Positions 1-12,600 of a stretch of 64,000 nucleotides of DNA are shown here, one piece after another (the first letter of the stretch is position 1; each line of letters starts with the position of its first letter). The position numbers and the translations under genes were made by a program. Origin of the DNA: Wurfbainia villosa (taxonomy: Eukaryota; Streptophyta; Magnoliopsida; Zingiberales; Zingiberaceae); assembly GCA_025175895.1 (NCBI GenBank), contig CM045993.1, positions 55,308,621-55,372,620 of the forward strand, written 5' to 3'. The notes under the pieces are model-generated. The model did not search any database, was not told the origin of the DNA, and saw nothing but the letters and a program-made list of their open reading frames with translations.

Positions 1-1665
1 CATAGTGGATGGCCCGGATCGTTTCCCAACGAGTGTAATCGATAGGATAGTAAACTTAGGATCACTAATTATTGCTTTTGGTTTTCTAATGAAGATGGGG
101 GTTTGGGATTTGAGATCTAACCTACAATTGCAAGATAATTAAAATCCTAAACTAATATGCAATAACTAAAACAAACAAAGCAGGAATTAAAGCAATAGAA
201 ACTGGAAAAGGAAATAATCTAATCAACCCAAGATATGCCCGGTGAATGACCAAGTCCTTCGGCTAAGTCCAGCGAAGCTCAATCAAGACTCCGCAAGTGA
301 CAGTGGATGTGGGATGGTGCAAACTCCTGAATCCAGTAGTTTGATGGACACTCTGAACTCTCACGGATCCGGTTGAGCTCGAAGAAGTGTTGTCGGAGCG
401 GAACTTCTCCTCGAATCCAAAAGAGAAGGTGGATGAGTTGTGAGATGGAGGACGTCGCCGAAATCACTCGATGAGGCAGTTCCTCCTCGAATCCGAAAGA
501 GAAAAGTGGGTGGAGGCAAGGTGGACGCGGCTGCTAAGGCTCAAGGGAAGAAAAGATTTAACTAACAACCTAATGAAAACATGATTAAAAGAAAGCAATT
601 AAAGTAAAGCATGAAATTAAATCTAATCTAACTAACTACGGCCTAATTACTCTAAGAGGCATTTAATCAAACACTACATGTGCATGGAACAAATTAAACT
701 AAACGTGTGTAATTCAAACATGAAAGGGAATTTGGCTACTAGCATTCAACAAACTAAGCTAAACAATCAACACATCAACATGGAAGAAGAAATTGCTGTC
801 CGAATGACAAAATGCTGGAAATAGGGCTGCTGGAAATCTATGTGAAGAAGCTAGAAATGGAACTGCCGGATCGATGAAGGAGGAGCTGTAATGGGGTGTT
901 GATGGTGAAGGCCTGTGGTGGAAACGAGGGTGGCTGGCGATGGTGAAGGAACCGAATGCGGAGGATCTGTTGCCGAGCCGTCGGAGGAGAATCTCACTCC
1001 AATTAAATGGTCGGATACTCGGCGTGAAGAAGATGGAGGCGTGGCGCCTGAGTGGAGGTGGTGGATGGACACCGGTCACCGGAGAATGGAGGGGATCCCC
1101 TTCCACCTCTCCGGCGACCGGTGGGGAAGGAGCTGAGCGCGGCGGAAGAAGAGGCGTCGGGCGGAAATTGCGGATGAAGAAGATCAATGCCGGCTGTCCA
1201 CTAGATCTAGGGCTAAATGAAGCTGATTAATCCAATTAAGGATTGTGCATCCAATGGCTGATACTTCCCTGTCTTCGAATGGATGGATCGGATCTCTCCA
1301 GATCTGGGTAGATGGCTCAGAATCAAGCTGCTTTCATCAGACGGTCCATATCGTTCAAATCTGATCTCTTGATTAAATTGCCCTCGATCATGATGAAAGG
1401 TTCAGATTGATCCAGCTTAAAATATCCTTCTAGCCCTAGATGAAGTCATATTTGATCTAACTCGAGTCTAATCCATTGGTTCATCTCGATCTCCTACAAA
1501 TAAAGACAAAATTTGCATATAAGTCCAGAATTTAGGAGAATTTACAATAAGGTCCAAAAATATATCCAACTCATAAAATATACAAACAATCGATAATTAA
1601 TCACTCGAGAGGATAAAAACAATGATATTAAGGACCAAAATAATCCGACAAAATGACAGTTATTA
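1..1665 (-). mobile_element. LTR of family H, left part cut by the window edge
   Basis: The sequence aligns by eye with the LTRs at 29462-31040 and 34224-35803, beginning about 70 bases inside them (the CATAGTGGATGGCC word matches 29532 and 34302). It ends near 1665 with AGTTATTA where the other copies end AGTTATCA. Orientation is taken from the complete copy H, whose tRNA-Asp primer site shows that it reads on the minus strand. The LTR contains a GC-rich palindrome at 1072-1121. The ORFs predicted around 759-1230 lie inside the LTR and are not supported as genes. The right neighbour is a decayed ORF that is cut abruptly at the LTR edge, so this is either a solo LTR or the end of an element extending left of the window. 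The left TSD is not visible. Confidence 0.8.
1072..1121. repeat. Palindrome in family-H LTR, copy 1
   Basis: This is an imperfect inverted repeat centred on GGGGATCCCC. The outer arms are CCGGTCACCGGAGA and TCTCCGGCGACCGG. The same palindrome lies in the other two complete LTR copies at 30299-30346 and 35062-35109. It could form a hairpin in DNA or in a transcript; the function is unknown. Confidence 0.7.
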
Positions 1666-3106
1666 GCTGCTGACCCAACTCCAAACCCATGGAGGACATG
1701 CGATCGGCCATGGTGGACTGCTCCAGACTAAGCTCCATCCAACTCGTGCTAGCTTCCTCATAAAACTCCTCTAAGCGAGTCTCCAAGCATGTGACCCATG
1801 TCGAGAGACTCTCTGAAGAAGCATCAGATAGCATCTGGTCATCCTCCTCAGCAGTGGGCCCCTTATGCATGGCCGCGGGATCTCCAGCCTCTATAGCTGG
1901 CTCCTCATGCCCCATGGGTTGAGGCCGAGCCACCCACTCCATCTGTCCAGGGCCAGTCCGCATCCCAACCAGTGTAAAGTTTTGGACCATGATGCAGTCG
2001 TATGCGTCTGAGAACGACCTCAGTGATCCCTTGGATATGTTAATAATGATGGACTCTAACCATGCTGTAATGATATGTCCAAATGGCATATGAACTTTCC
2101 CCTATATATGGGTCACAAAATGGACAATGCAATGAAATATGTTCAATGCAATGTTTATGTCCAACTAATGATGCATGGCATACATAAGAAAAAGATGGAG
2201 AGGCCGGATCATGGCCTGACCCCGAGTCACAATCAGAAGGATGCACCCAACAATGACTTTGTAAAGAACATTGTCATGTGCAAATAATTCATTGATAGGA
2301 AATAGATTTTGAGCTGGTGGATAAGGATGAAGAAAGAAATGCTAATGCATGGACTTTAATGATATATGGTCAAATGGAGCAGGAAGAGGTGCATCAAAGG
2401 ATGGGTAAAACACGAAAGTGTCATCCGATGCCTGACACTCCAGGAACTCTTGCAAAATCACAGGAGTGAACTCTAGGTCGCATTTTGCAAAGCGAGTGGT
2501 GTAGGTCGGGCTATCGTCGACCTTCCTCAAATTTTGGTAAAACTCCTTGAGAAGATCATCGTTTACGGAATGCGTGCAAAAGACGACCATCATCAACTGA
2601 TAATGCCATACAATCTGAAGGGCATCGCCACAGTAGGTTCTAAAGAATCACTCATCCAAGTACCTAACTGACATTGGTTGGTATGTGAGTGACCCAACCT
2701 CACTAGACTCACCCCTACGTTGTTTTCTACATGAATGCAATGCAATGCAGTGTGATGACGCAAATAACATGGTCAAATCAAAATGGTATATGTAAAAAGA
2801 TGGGGTTTAAGGTTTAGAAGTATACTTTGGTGCCATTTTTGGGTTTAGGCTTGTGAGGGACGAACTGGATTGCTTGATTGCTGGAGAGGACGCTGGAGGA
2901 TCACCGAAAAGAAGCTCTCGTCGGAACCCTAACTCGTGGAGGAGAGTCGAAACACCATTTAGTGTGATGGAAGGACTTAAAAGATGAAAATAGGGTAAGG
3001 TTCCAAACCTAAGGCCTTGAGTCGCTGGCATGGACACGAGGAGATCGGTCGGAGGTTTTGGGATCGATCGAAGAAGAAATTGCGCGAGAAGAAGGCATGA
3101 AGAAGC
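1666..3106 (-). pseudogene. Decayed retrotransposon-like ORF, possibly Athila ORF1 / plant-transposon domain
   Basis: Read on the minus strand, a coding-like remnant runs from an upstream piece (2807-3037, ending with residues MAPKYTSKP) through a possible intron ending near CATGTAG (about 2728). It continues through an open piece at 2342-2596 (LLKEFYQNLRKVDD) and another at 1628-2089 (MPFGHIITAWLESII), ending GLELGQQL at the LTR. In-frame stops interrupt it between the open pieces. The pattern recalls the plant-transposon domain proteins and ORF1 of Athila-type elements, but this is by memory of the style only. Upstream (3137-3505) lies a CAGTCGACTG cluster and a TATA-like word near 3126, so the ORF may once have had its own promoter. 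The family-H LTR removes the C-terminus. It could also be a captured host fragment. Confidence 0.45.
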
Positions 3107-3136
3107 CGAACCCTAGCGGTTCGACCTTATAAAATG

Positions 3137-3505
3137 CGATGCCAGTCGACTGTTAGTGGTCCAGTGAACGGTTCACAAAATCGGAAGTCGACTGAACCGG
3201 CTTAGCAATCGACTGCTGAAGCTTCTGTGCCGAGCTACAGTAGCATCAGTCGACTGTTATGGGTCGTCAGTCGACTGATGTGACAAGCACTCGACTGTTG
3301 GACTGGCCACTCGACTATTAGCTCTTCTGTCCCGAACAACAGTAACATTAGTCGACTATTGTGGATCTTCAGTCGACTGTTGTGGATCTTCAGTCGACTG
3401 ATGGACAATCAGTCGAGTGCTGGAAGAAGCACTCGACTGCTGATCTCGTGGTGTCATCCTACAGTGTTATCAGTCGACTGATATCTGATTTTCAGTTATG
3501 AAATT
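3137..3505 (-). promoter_or_regulatory. CAGTCGACTG palindrome cluster next to a TATA-like word
   Basis: About a dozen exact or near copies of the self-complementary word CAGTCGACTG or its half GTCGACTG occur in 370 bases, spaced roughly 20-40 bases apart. The left edge abuts TTATAAAAT near 3126-3134, which reads as a TATA-like box on either strand. The same arrangement (cluster, then TATA) is found in the U3 parts of the LTRs of B, C, D and A. Here the cluster lies between the B gag 3' region and the decayed ORF at 1666-3106. Whether it drives transcription is inference. Confidence 0.55.
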
Positions 3506-4109
3506 AAGTGAATTTCGATTTCTTCACTCAATTTGTTTCATTTTAAAATGTTTAGGCATGTATATCAAATATATTAGTGTTATGTCTGTGTTTATGTATT
3601 TGTTAATGTATTTTAGTATTTTATTTCATTTTCACAAACATTAACATCCAAGAGTTTTAAATCCTAGCATCTCATCCTTTCTAAGTGTTGAAGTACACAA
3701 TCAAGGTGAATGATATATTTTGTGAGATGCAATATACCATAAATATACCTTCCATGCAAACATATGGTAAGACACATGAAGGACGACAAGTATGTGGCAT
3801 CAAGATATATAGTGCTTGAGTGTTAATCTTAAATGTAATTTCTAAACCTTAAGATAATTTTCTTGATACATGAATTCCCAAAGTGTGCCAAAACCCCACA
3901 TTGTACACTAATATCTCTAAGTCTAAATGTGCCAAGTTTAATCAATTTTTCACAATTCTCAAGGAATATTGGCACATCCTAAAATCTTTTAGGATTAACA
4001 TTCAATCTTATTTACAAGGTATCACATAACCTTGAAAATGCTATAAACGGTTAACTTTACTATGGTTAGGTTAACTACCCACCAATTCAAGTTAACACCC
4101 CCAACCCAC
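3506..4109 (-). mobile_element. Element B, non-coding stretch 3' of gag
   Basis: Read on the minus strand, this follows the B gag stop codon and resembles the start of the non-coding 3' stretches of C (24042 onward) and D (36730 onward): a TAGTTAACCTAACC word, then a CAAGGTTATG word, then a stretch with GTGCCA/TGGCAC words, ending in a GATATCAGTCGACTGAT word. I see no protease, integrase or RT coding. No recognisable B 3' LTR follows on the left, so B seems truncated there. Confidence 0.6.
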
Positions 4110-4253
4110 TTAGCGTGATGGAATCACGCTCTTAGAAACCCAATACTTATTGGAGCTCCTTGGGTTAATTAGGTATTCACTAGGGATAACTTCCCTAGAT
4201 ACCCTCTTAATAACCCTCCTAGGCATAGAAGCCTTGGTCATTTGGGTCTTATC
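4110..4253 (-). pseudogene. Element B gag, 3' exon-like piece left of insertion A
   Basis: This minus-strand piece encodes the last residues of the B gag (KTQMTKASMPRRVIKRVSRE ... ending SNKYWVSKSVIPSR and a stop). The same C-terminus ends the gag of C (stop at 24041) and D (stop at 36729). The other part of the gene is at 18467-20034. Element A was inserted between them with duplication of TTATC (4249-4253 and 18467-18471). Across the duplication the minus frame reads Asn-His-Asp-Lys-Thr, so the frame was continuous before insertion. Confidence 0.85.
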
Positions 4254-5332
4254 TGTTGGATCGAGAAGCGTCGCTAGAGGGGGGGGGTGAATAGCGATTG
4301 TAAATCTTTCGTTCGAATTCGTTCGAGTAGACACAAGTAAACGAGTAAGCACAGCGGAAAATAAAGTGACACGTTTATTTTACTTGGTTCACAACCCAGC
4401 GGTTGCTACTCCAAGGCCCTATTGGTCCTAGACCGCGTATGGAGGGCAAAGCACTATAACGTCTCCTCCTCGTTGGAGGTAGGAGACAACGATCACAAAA
4501 TCCGGGAATACGAGGATGAGGCAACAAGCCTACCTCACCTCGTTACGAATAAACACAACGAATACAATATTAAAATAAATTACTAGATGCTGCTACCGAC
4601 AAAGAAGATCTGAGGTTGTCATCGCATCAGCGTTATGACGGTGTTGGAGCGTTGGCGTTGTAGGAGCACTTGATGAATAAACTTGATGTAATTTGGAGAT
4701 GGAATCCTCCCCTCCTTTTATATATTTTGGCCTCTGAATTTGTCTCCTCTTTTTTTGGAACGGATCATGAAGTTGTCCAAATTTTATCACGAAGTGGCCG
4801 CGTCAAACGTTATCCATTTTGACCTAGCGCAAAGGCTGATTTGTCGCCATCACCGATCGATGACTCGTCAATGACTTATGAGCATCGCTGATCGCTCCAT
4901 GTCCAGCAGAATGATCACACCGCCACTTCCCTGCAGTGAGAGGTTAGCTCGGAAAATAATAAATACGACGGTTTCTAACCGTCCGATCTCGACCTAGACC
5001 TTCCACAAGAAGTTTTAGTCGGATCGCCTCCTACGGTCGTTCCCGTACAGAGGACACGACCTTACCATCTCTCACTCACACGAGCTTACCTCGATTCTTA
5101 CTATGTCACTTTCGCTTTCGGCCTTCCACTCGATTCCTTCAGCTCCCTTCGAAGTCACTCGAGTGTCGCCCAACCACCGCGGCTTCCTCCCGGGTGTCGC
5201 TAGCCTTCAGTTCTAGCTTTAGTACTTTTCTGCACACTCGATTTAGCTCGTGAGATAACGATGTAAACTTAACTTTGTGTCTTTGCCATAATCAAAACAC
5301 AGGTTCGATTATCTAGTGCCCTTGCACCAACA
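4254..5332 (-). mobile_element. Element A left (3') LTR, normal order
   Basis: TG...CA boundaries, about 1079 bases. On the minus strand a TATA-like TATATAAAAGG lies at about 4714-4725, with R/U5-like sequence from there to 4254. The inner edge is followed by the polypurine tract AAAAAGGGGGAGAT. Bases 4642-5277 reappear in inverted order inside the right LTR. Confidence 0.85.
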
Positions 5333-6144
5333 ATCTCCCCCTTTTTGATCTATGGCAAACCAACACAAAGTTAAGGGAAATTAAAGCATAAAACAAGTAT
5401 AGTAAATGATGAATGTCATTTTCAAAAACTCCCCCTTAACCAAAACTCCCCCTTAACCCTAGGTGAGTTTTGAAAGAGATACTTTAGTTCAAAATTAAAT
5501 AAATTTTGTGTTACTCCCCCTTAACTTTCGCTCTTCTCCCCCTTTTGCCATAAATCAAAACAAATGTTGGGGTTTGTTATGTAAAAATGAAGTTTGTTAT
5601 ATAAAATAGGGGTTTAAAGACAATATGGTATATGCATGCATCAAGATAAATCAACTATGAGTCCAAACATGCGTCTAGCAATAGTTAGATAGATTGGTTC
5701 GAGGTGTGTCCCTCTGCACCAATAATCTAAAGGTTTATAATATAACCCTTAGGGTTAGTTTGCTTTCCCCCTTAGTCAAATATATAAAGTATAAGAGATG
5801 TAGGGGGTGCTAAACTTTGGCCTAAAGAGTCATTAAGTACAATAGTTGAGAAAATAAGTAGTATTTTGAAGATTGTTTTAAGTATATTTCAATTATCCTT
5901 AACATCTCACCCATTCTATCAGAACTTGTTCACCTTATATGTTTTGTGAGATGATTTTAAATTGATTAAAGATAGTCAACCTTGGGTTAGATTCGGATTT
6001 AACCTTTAGATCGTTAAGTAACTTTTCGAGAAACTGGCTTCCAGGTCATGGCGAGGCACAGGGGCCTTCTTTGATCGGAACAACGACCACTTCCTTAGAC
6101 AAAGCCAAATTCAAGAAAATATCACTTAAGTCACTTAGGGTTAC
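5333..6144 (-). other. Element A non-coding 3' part with several polypurine tracts
   Basis: The tract touching the LTR (5333-5350) reads AAAAAGGGGGAGAT on the minus strand. Further AAGGGGGAG-type tracts lie near 5428-5460, 5513-5521 and 5537-5546. I see no coding sequence. The last five bases, GTTAC (6140-6144), are the left copy of the TSD made by element E. Confidence 0.7.
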
Positions 6145-8330
6145 TGTTAGTAATATATGAGAGATGTCCTAAGGCAATCGCCTTATGTATGAATCATTTA
6201 TATGATAAATGAAGATTCACTATTTGAGTATACATGTTTTATGTATTTGATTGGATCTTAAACTCATTTACTGAATGTTCACGATATGATTCACAGCATG
6301 AGAGAATTTGTGATTGGATCACAACTAGTGAGTATCTCTACTTGTGTAATTGTGATGTATCGGAATTATCCCTAGTCGATGAATTGATGGATTTGGACAC
6401 CATCAATTCTGTCGAGACTAGCACGAGGTATACTGCTTGGTGTATCCAAGCAGTTGATTCTCACTGGCTGGAGACATTGTGATGTCCGGAGTTAATCGTG
6501 GATGCTAGTTATGGTAACTAGTTCATTGGAGTGACCAGCCGTAAGACTTCATATGGTTCTCTGCATATATAGATATGTCAATGAAGTTCTTACTGTGGCT
6601 TAAGTTCGATGTTCCTTTGACTTGCGGTATTCAAGTCATCTTGATCATGGAGACTTATGCTTTGAGATCTTAAGCAAACATCTCTAAGGAGATGTGGACC
6701 CGGGATGATTGGGTATAAGTCGAAGTGATCGAAGGTGTTTGAATAGCCTATAAAGGATTCACCACTCCTTGCGAGGAGATGTATAACCATGGCCTCTCGT
6801 CGGATTGTTACTAAAGTCTTTGGCCAAAGCATTACATGTTTAGAGTAAGGTACTCTTCGATACATGTGGAGTAACTAGAATCCGTAGGACGAGGAAATGA
6901 TACTTGGGCTAGGTGTGACGAGTCGGCCTAGTGGGACGACACAATAGACCATGTCCTGAACCAAGTGGGTATAAGATGAGTGAAGGGAATGGGGCACGAT
7001 TCATTCGAGCTGTTGAAGGGTTTCAGAAATAGTTCTGGATCAACTGTTGATCTTTTCGGTTAATTGGGGATCATGATGTACTACTAGGTGCCACTCATGA
7101 TCGTTCTATAATTAATGGTTAATTATAGACGGCCAACATAAACCGAGAACCTATTTGGTCACACGCACAACGAGTGTAATCCAAAGGATTTAAAACGAGC
7201 TTGAGAATGGGATTCTCCGACCGAGAGAAACTATGTTTGGTTGGACCAAACATAAAGCGAGCATGAAATTGTTTCAGTCGCAATGGAAGCGTGGATGGGC
7301 CGTGTCTTATGAAGACATAATGGATGGACCAAAATGGTTTGGTTCTAATCCAATGGAGGAGAATAAACCAAAGGGTTTGGTTTATTTTAAACGAATGAAC
7401 CAAAGGTTGGTTCGGTTCGTTTTAACTTAAAATAAACCATCATGGTTTGGTTTATTTTAACTTATCTTAATGGAGCGGGTTAACGGGATTTATGGATATG
7501 ATCCATTAACCATTAAGAGAATTAGTTCTCTATAAAATAGGGCTTAAACCCTAATCCAAACCCTAGCCCTTGGTGTTGCCGCCCACCCTTGTTGGAGTTC
7601 TTGGCGCCCAACCCTAAGCCGCCGCCCAGCTTTTGTGCAGCCTTCCAACTTGTTGCGGCGACCAAGCTTCAGCCAGTGAACCTCCGGCGACCCTCCGGTG
7701 ATCTCCTCTAGGTTCGGTGATAAGGTGAGCTTCCATCTCTCCTTGGCCAGCCTCTATTCCTCCACCAAAAGCTGTCCAGTTTTTCTGGATAGCTTGTTTC
7801 TTTGTTGTTAGGCGTCGTTTGGGCGGACGGTTAGTGCTCGATAGCGCCTAACTTACGGGGGATTTGATCTCCGGTAATCCTCTGAGTGGAGGACGAAGGA
7901 TTCGTCAAACGGTTGACGAATACCTCTCCGGAGAAGCGAGTTTGAGAACTCGTTTTAGGATCCGAATTTGGATTCGGATCGTGATCATCTCTCGATCACG
8001 TCGTCTTCAACACGAGGCTAGTAACCCGTACGAAGACGAAGCTCGTGACTTAGCGAAGTCATCCCGAGGAGCTCGGCGTGGATATGGATAGAGACGATTC
8101 TTATGAGGATCGTTCCGGTTGATGTCGTTCCCGCTACACGTCATACGAAAGGTATAACGTAGATAATTTTCTTTTATTGCAAATTTTAATTTACGGTTAT
8201 GTCTACACTTGTTGTAATATGCATGCGTGTGTTGTGTGTGTTGTAATAAATATAGATTTATTATTTTTTAATTGCTTCAGTGTTCATGTTCTGAAACATG
8301 ATCGAATACACCTGCCGGTCGCCGCAAAAA
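6145..8330 (+). mobile_element. Element E 5' LTR
   Basis: It begins TGTTAGTAATATATGAG and matches 13301-15510 along its length. A TATA box TATAAAAT sits at 7531-7538. The 3' end is altered: the right LTR ends GCCGCAAACCCAACA, while here GCCGCAAAAAA runs directly into the primer site. ORFs predicted inside it (6234-8091) are not supported as genes. Confidence 0.9.
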
Positions 8331-8331
8331 A

Positions 8332-8344
8332 TGGTATCGAGCCA
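8332..8344 (+). other. Element E primer-binding site
   Basis: TGGTATCGAGCCA directly follows the 5' LTR. It resembles the usual TGGTATCAGAGC complement of initiator-Met tRNA, with small differences. Confidence 0.8.
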
Positions 8345-9602
8345 GGTTGTGTTTCGACATAATCATAAAATTGGTTTTGCGATAGTCATAATGTATTTCT
8401 GGAAATTTTTTAAATTTTGGAAATTTAGAAGTATTTATGGAAATTTTTCAATTTTGGAAAGTCTAGAAGTATTTATGGAAATCTTCCACTTTTGGAAAGT
8501 TGGAAGTATTTATGGAAATTGATATTTTCCATAAATAAAATATTTGATTAGATTCTGGAAATTTGTTTCCTAATTTAATCATGATTTGATTTGGGAAATC
8601 AAATCTTAAAATATTTTATTTCCATAAGTAGTTTTAATGATTTAGGAAATTGGTTTCCTAAATAGATTTTCCTTGATCAAATAATTTTCATAAATAAAAT
8701 ATGTGATTAGATTTGGAAATTTGTTTCCTAATTTAATTATGATTTGATTTGGAGAATCAAATCTTAAACATATTTTATTTCCATAAATAGTTATGACATA
8801 TAAGGAAATATATACATGACATAATTGTATGCCATGTAATTGCATTAGATGCATAACATTATGTCATGCGTGTCGTGACATGTAGATGTATGCCATGTAT
8901 GTCATGCCATGTAGATAATAGTTATTTGCATGCAAAGAGGATGAGACATAAAAACCCTTAAACAATATTAAAGCCTACACCTTCCATTAATATGGTTAGA
9001 ACCAGAGTTCTGTTTCTTGTTTGGGTTGTTGGACTCATCGAACCTCGAACATGTTCAAATCATTGGAATAGTTTAACTCTAATATGGTAAGAGTCAGAGG
9101 TCAATCGTTAGTTTGGGTTGTTGGACTCACTCCAAGCCTGGCTAATTGGTTGAATGCGCTCTAACCATATTAAAACTATTTCGCAATTAATGGGTCGGCT
9201 TTAACTTGGAGCATCGATTTGTTGGACTCACTCCAAGGTCGATGTGAAGAGAGGTGAAGTTGGGTGCTATGCATATGATGCATACTTGTTAATGTGTTAA
9301 CAACCCAATGTATGTGTAAACATTCAATTAGTTGATAGCACATTGTGATAGTTACATATACATGATATGTAATCGGTATACTTGATACCCACCATCATAG
9401 CTAAGAATGGCTTGTTGGACTCACTCCAAGGTTGTTCTTATCTATGATGGATATCAGCCCATTCGGAGATGGACCTACGATCTCCCGAAGTGATTTTAAG
9501 GGTTTTTGAATTCGAAAAATGAATGGGATTTATAAATGTATATTGATGCATTTTAAAATCATCTTTCTCATATATGCTCGTTTTGTATTTCTAAGATTGA
9601 TC
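8345..9602 (+). repeat. Element E leader with tandem and inverted repeats
   Basis: This non-coding leader holds three layers of repeats. Units of about 38 bases (GAAGTATTTATGGAAAT core) repeat three times at about 8430-8520. A stretch of about 108 bases at 8525-8633 is repeated at 8685-8793. The small inverted repeat TTGGACTCACTCCAA occurs at 9121-9135, 9222-9236 and 9415-9429. A related fragment in the opposite orientation lies at 51072-51475. Confidence 0.75.
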
Positions 9603-12600
9603 ATGATGTGTTTGAATTTGCGTTCCATTTTGGATTCGAATAAATTGACTGGGCCGAGCTTCTTGGACTGGCTTAGAAGCTTGAGAATTGTTCTCAAGGT
9701 TGAAAAGCTTGCAAATGTCCTTGAAGCGCCTCTTCCCGCTCGTCCTAGTGACGATGCAACTCTGGACCAATTGTTGGCCTATCAGAAACATGTGAGTGAT
9801 TCTGAACAAATGAGTTGCATTATGATAGCCGCGATGGAACCCAAGCTACGAAAGCAGCATGAGCATATGGATGCTCATATCGTAGTCCTTCATCTTTGTG
9901 AGTTGGTTGATGAGCAAGTGAGATTCGAAAGGTTCGAAGTCTCAAAGCTCCTCTTCACCTCTGAGATGCTAGAAGGTTCATTTGTGGTACTGCTCAATAT
10001 GCTGAAGACTGTGGAGTCTTCTGAGAAGCATGAGCAGGGGACGGTGCTGTTAGTTGATTCCTCGAAGAAAGGTTCTAAGAGGAAGTCAAAGGAACAGCAG
10101 AAGGAAAAGAACAGAAGGGCTAAGAAGGTAGAAGTAGCACAAAAGGAAACTTGCCATCATGGCAAGGAGAGCCATTTGCGAAGAAAGTGCAAGATTTATC
10201 TTGAGTCCGTGAAGAAGAATAAGGCATCGGATGCCCCATCTTTTTCAGAAATCTTCTTTATTGATTGTCATTCTATTTCCTCATACACTTGGGTATTTGA
10301 TACTGGGTGTGGCTCACATATATGTAATGACATACATGGGCTAAGGAATAGAAGAAGACTCGTCAAGGGAGAGTCAAATTTACGTGTTGGGAATGAAGCA
10401 AAGGTTGCTGCACTCGCCATCGGAACGTATTTGTTGAAACTCCCTGCAGGACTTGTCTTAGAACTGGACAATTGCTTTTATATTCCTTTGTTGATAAAGA
10501 ACATCATTTCTATTTCTTGTTTAAATAGAAATGGTTTCCATTTGACGTTTAGTAACAATTGTTGTTACATAACTTTGAATGGGGTTCTTTATGGGACTGG
10601 AACTTTAAGCAATGGTGTTTATACATTGGACGTATCCAGTGACATTTTCAATATCGAAGCGAGCAACACGCGTGCTCGAAAGGATAATCACATAGACTCC
10701 TATATGTGGCATTGTCGTCTTGGCCATATAAGCAAGAAACGCATGTCTGAATTACACCGATGTGGAATTCTGGAATCGTTTGAATTGGATTCATATGATA
10801 CATGCGAATCATGATTAAAAGGCAAGATGACTAAGTTACCTTTTACTGGAAAAGGTGAACGAGTGGGAGAGTTACTAGGTCTAGTACATACTGATGTATG
10901 TGGACCTATGTCAACTCAAGCTTTAGGAGGCTATAGCTACTTCATTACCTTCACCGATGATCACTCACGGTTTGGGTATGTGTTCTTGATGAAACACAAG
11001 TCTGAAGCCTTTGAAAGGTTCAAAGAATTCAGAAATGAAGTAGAGAAACAACATGACAAAAGTATTAAAATACTTTGATCGGATCGAGGTGGTGAATACT
11101 TAAGTCAAGAGTTTCTTGATTATCTAAGAGACAATGGCATATTGTCTCAATGGACTCCGCCCTATACACCACAGCATAATGGTGTATCTGAGAGGCGTAA
11201 CCGGACCTTGTTGGACATGGTCAGGTCAATGATGAATCATGTGACTCTTCCCAAGTCCTTTTGGGGTTATGCACTTCAGACAGCTGTTTACTTGTTAAAC
11301 AGAATGCCTACCAAGGTAGTCTCAACTACTCCATATGAGATATGGAATGGTAAGAAACCTCATGTATCTTACTTGAAGATATGGGGTTGTCCTGCTTATG
11401 TGAAGTGGACTGTATCAGACAAACTGGATGCTAAGTCTGATAAATGTCTATTTATTGGATACCCTAAGGAAACAAGGGGTTACCAATTCTATCATCCTAT
11501 GGAACAAAAGGTGTTTTTTTCAAGGCATGCTGTGTTTCTAGAGAAAGAGTTTCTCTTGCAAGAAAATAGTGGGAGTGTCGTCGAGCTTGAGGAGGCTCGA
11601 GAGACTCAAATAGACGTTAATGAGATACCTGGTGAAGCACAACAGCCGACAACTCATAGTGATGAGCAATCGGCTGGACCTATTGTAACACCACATCTTC
11701 GTAGATCTGGTAGAACACGCAATATTCCTGAGAGATATGGATTTCTCATAAGCGAATCGAACGACGTGTTACTCATTGATGATGAGGAGCCTACCAGTTA
11801 TGAAGAAGTGCTGACAAGTTCAGAAAGGGATAAGTGGCTTGGTGCCATGAAGTCGGAAATGGATTCCATGTATGAAAACCAAGTTTGGAACTTGGTTGAC
11901 CCACCTGAAGGCATAAAGCCTATAGGGTGCAAGTGGGTTTTCAAGAAGAAAACTGACATGGATGGTAATGTGATTACCTATAAGGCTAGATTGGTGGCAA
12001 AAGGATATCGTCAAAAACAAGGTGTTGATTATGATGAAACCTATTCGCCTGTAGCTATGCTTAAATCCATTCAGATGCTCCTAGCCATAGCGGCTCATTA
12101 TGATTATGAGATATGGCAGATGAATGTAAAAACAACTTTCCTTAATGGAAACCTGCTCGAGGACGTGTATATGATACAGCCTGAGGGTTTCACATCGGTT
12201 GATAAAACCAAGGTATGCAAATTGCGACGGTCCATTTATGGATTGAAGCAAGCATCCAGGAGCTGGAATATCCGTTTTGATGAGACAATCAAAAAGTTTG
12301 ATTTCTCACAAAATCCAGACGAACCTTGTGTGTACAAGAAGGTTAGTGGGAGTGCAGTCGTATTCCTAGTATTGTATGTCGATGACATACTACTTATAGG
12401 AAACGATGTTTCAATCTTACAGTCAGTGAAGGTTTGGTTATCCAAGACATTCTCCATGAAAGGCCTGGGAGAAGCAACCTACATCCTCGGGATTAAGATC
12501 TATAGAGATAGATCGAAACGGTTGCTTGGTCTTTCGCACTCTACATATATAGACCGAGTGCTAAAGAGGTTTAGCATGTCGGAATCCAAGAAAGGTTTCT

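Noticed and set aside
759..1230. Several overlapping open frames of 73-142 codons
   Set aside because: They lie in the family-H LTR at the left edge and are Pro/Ser- or Gly-rich readings of GC-rich DNA on both strands.
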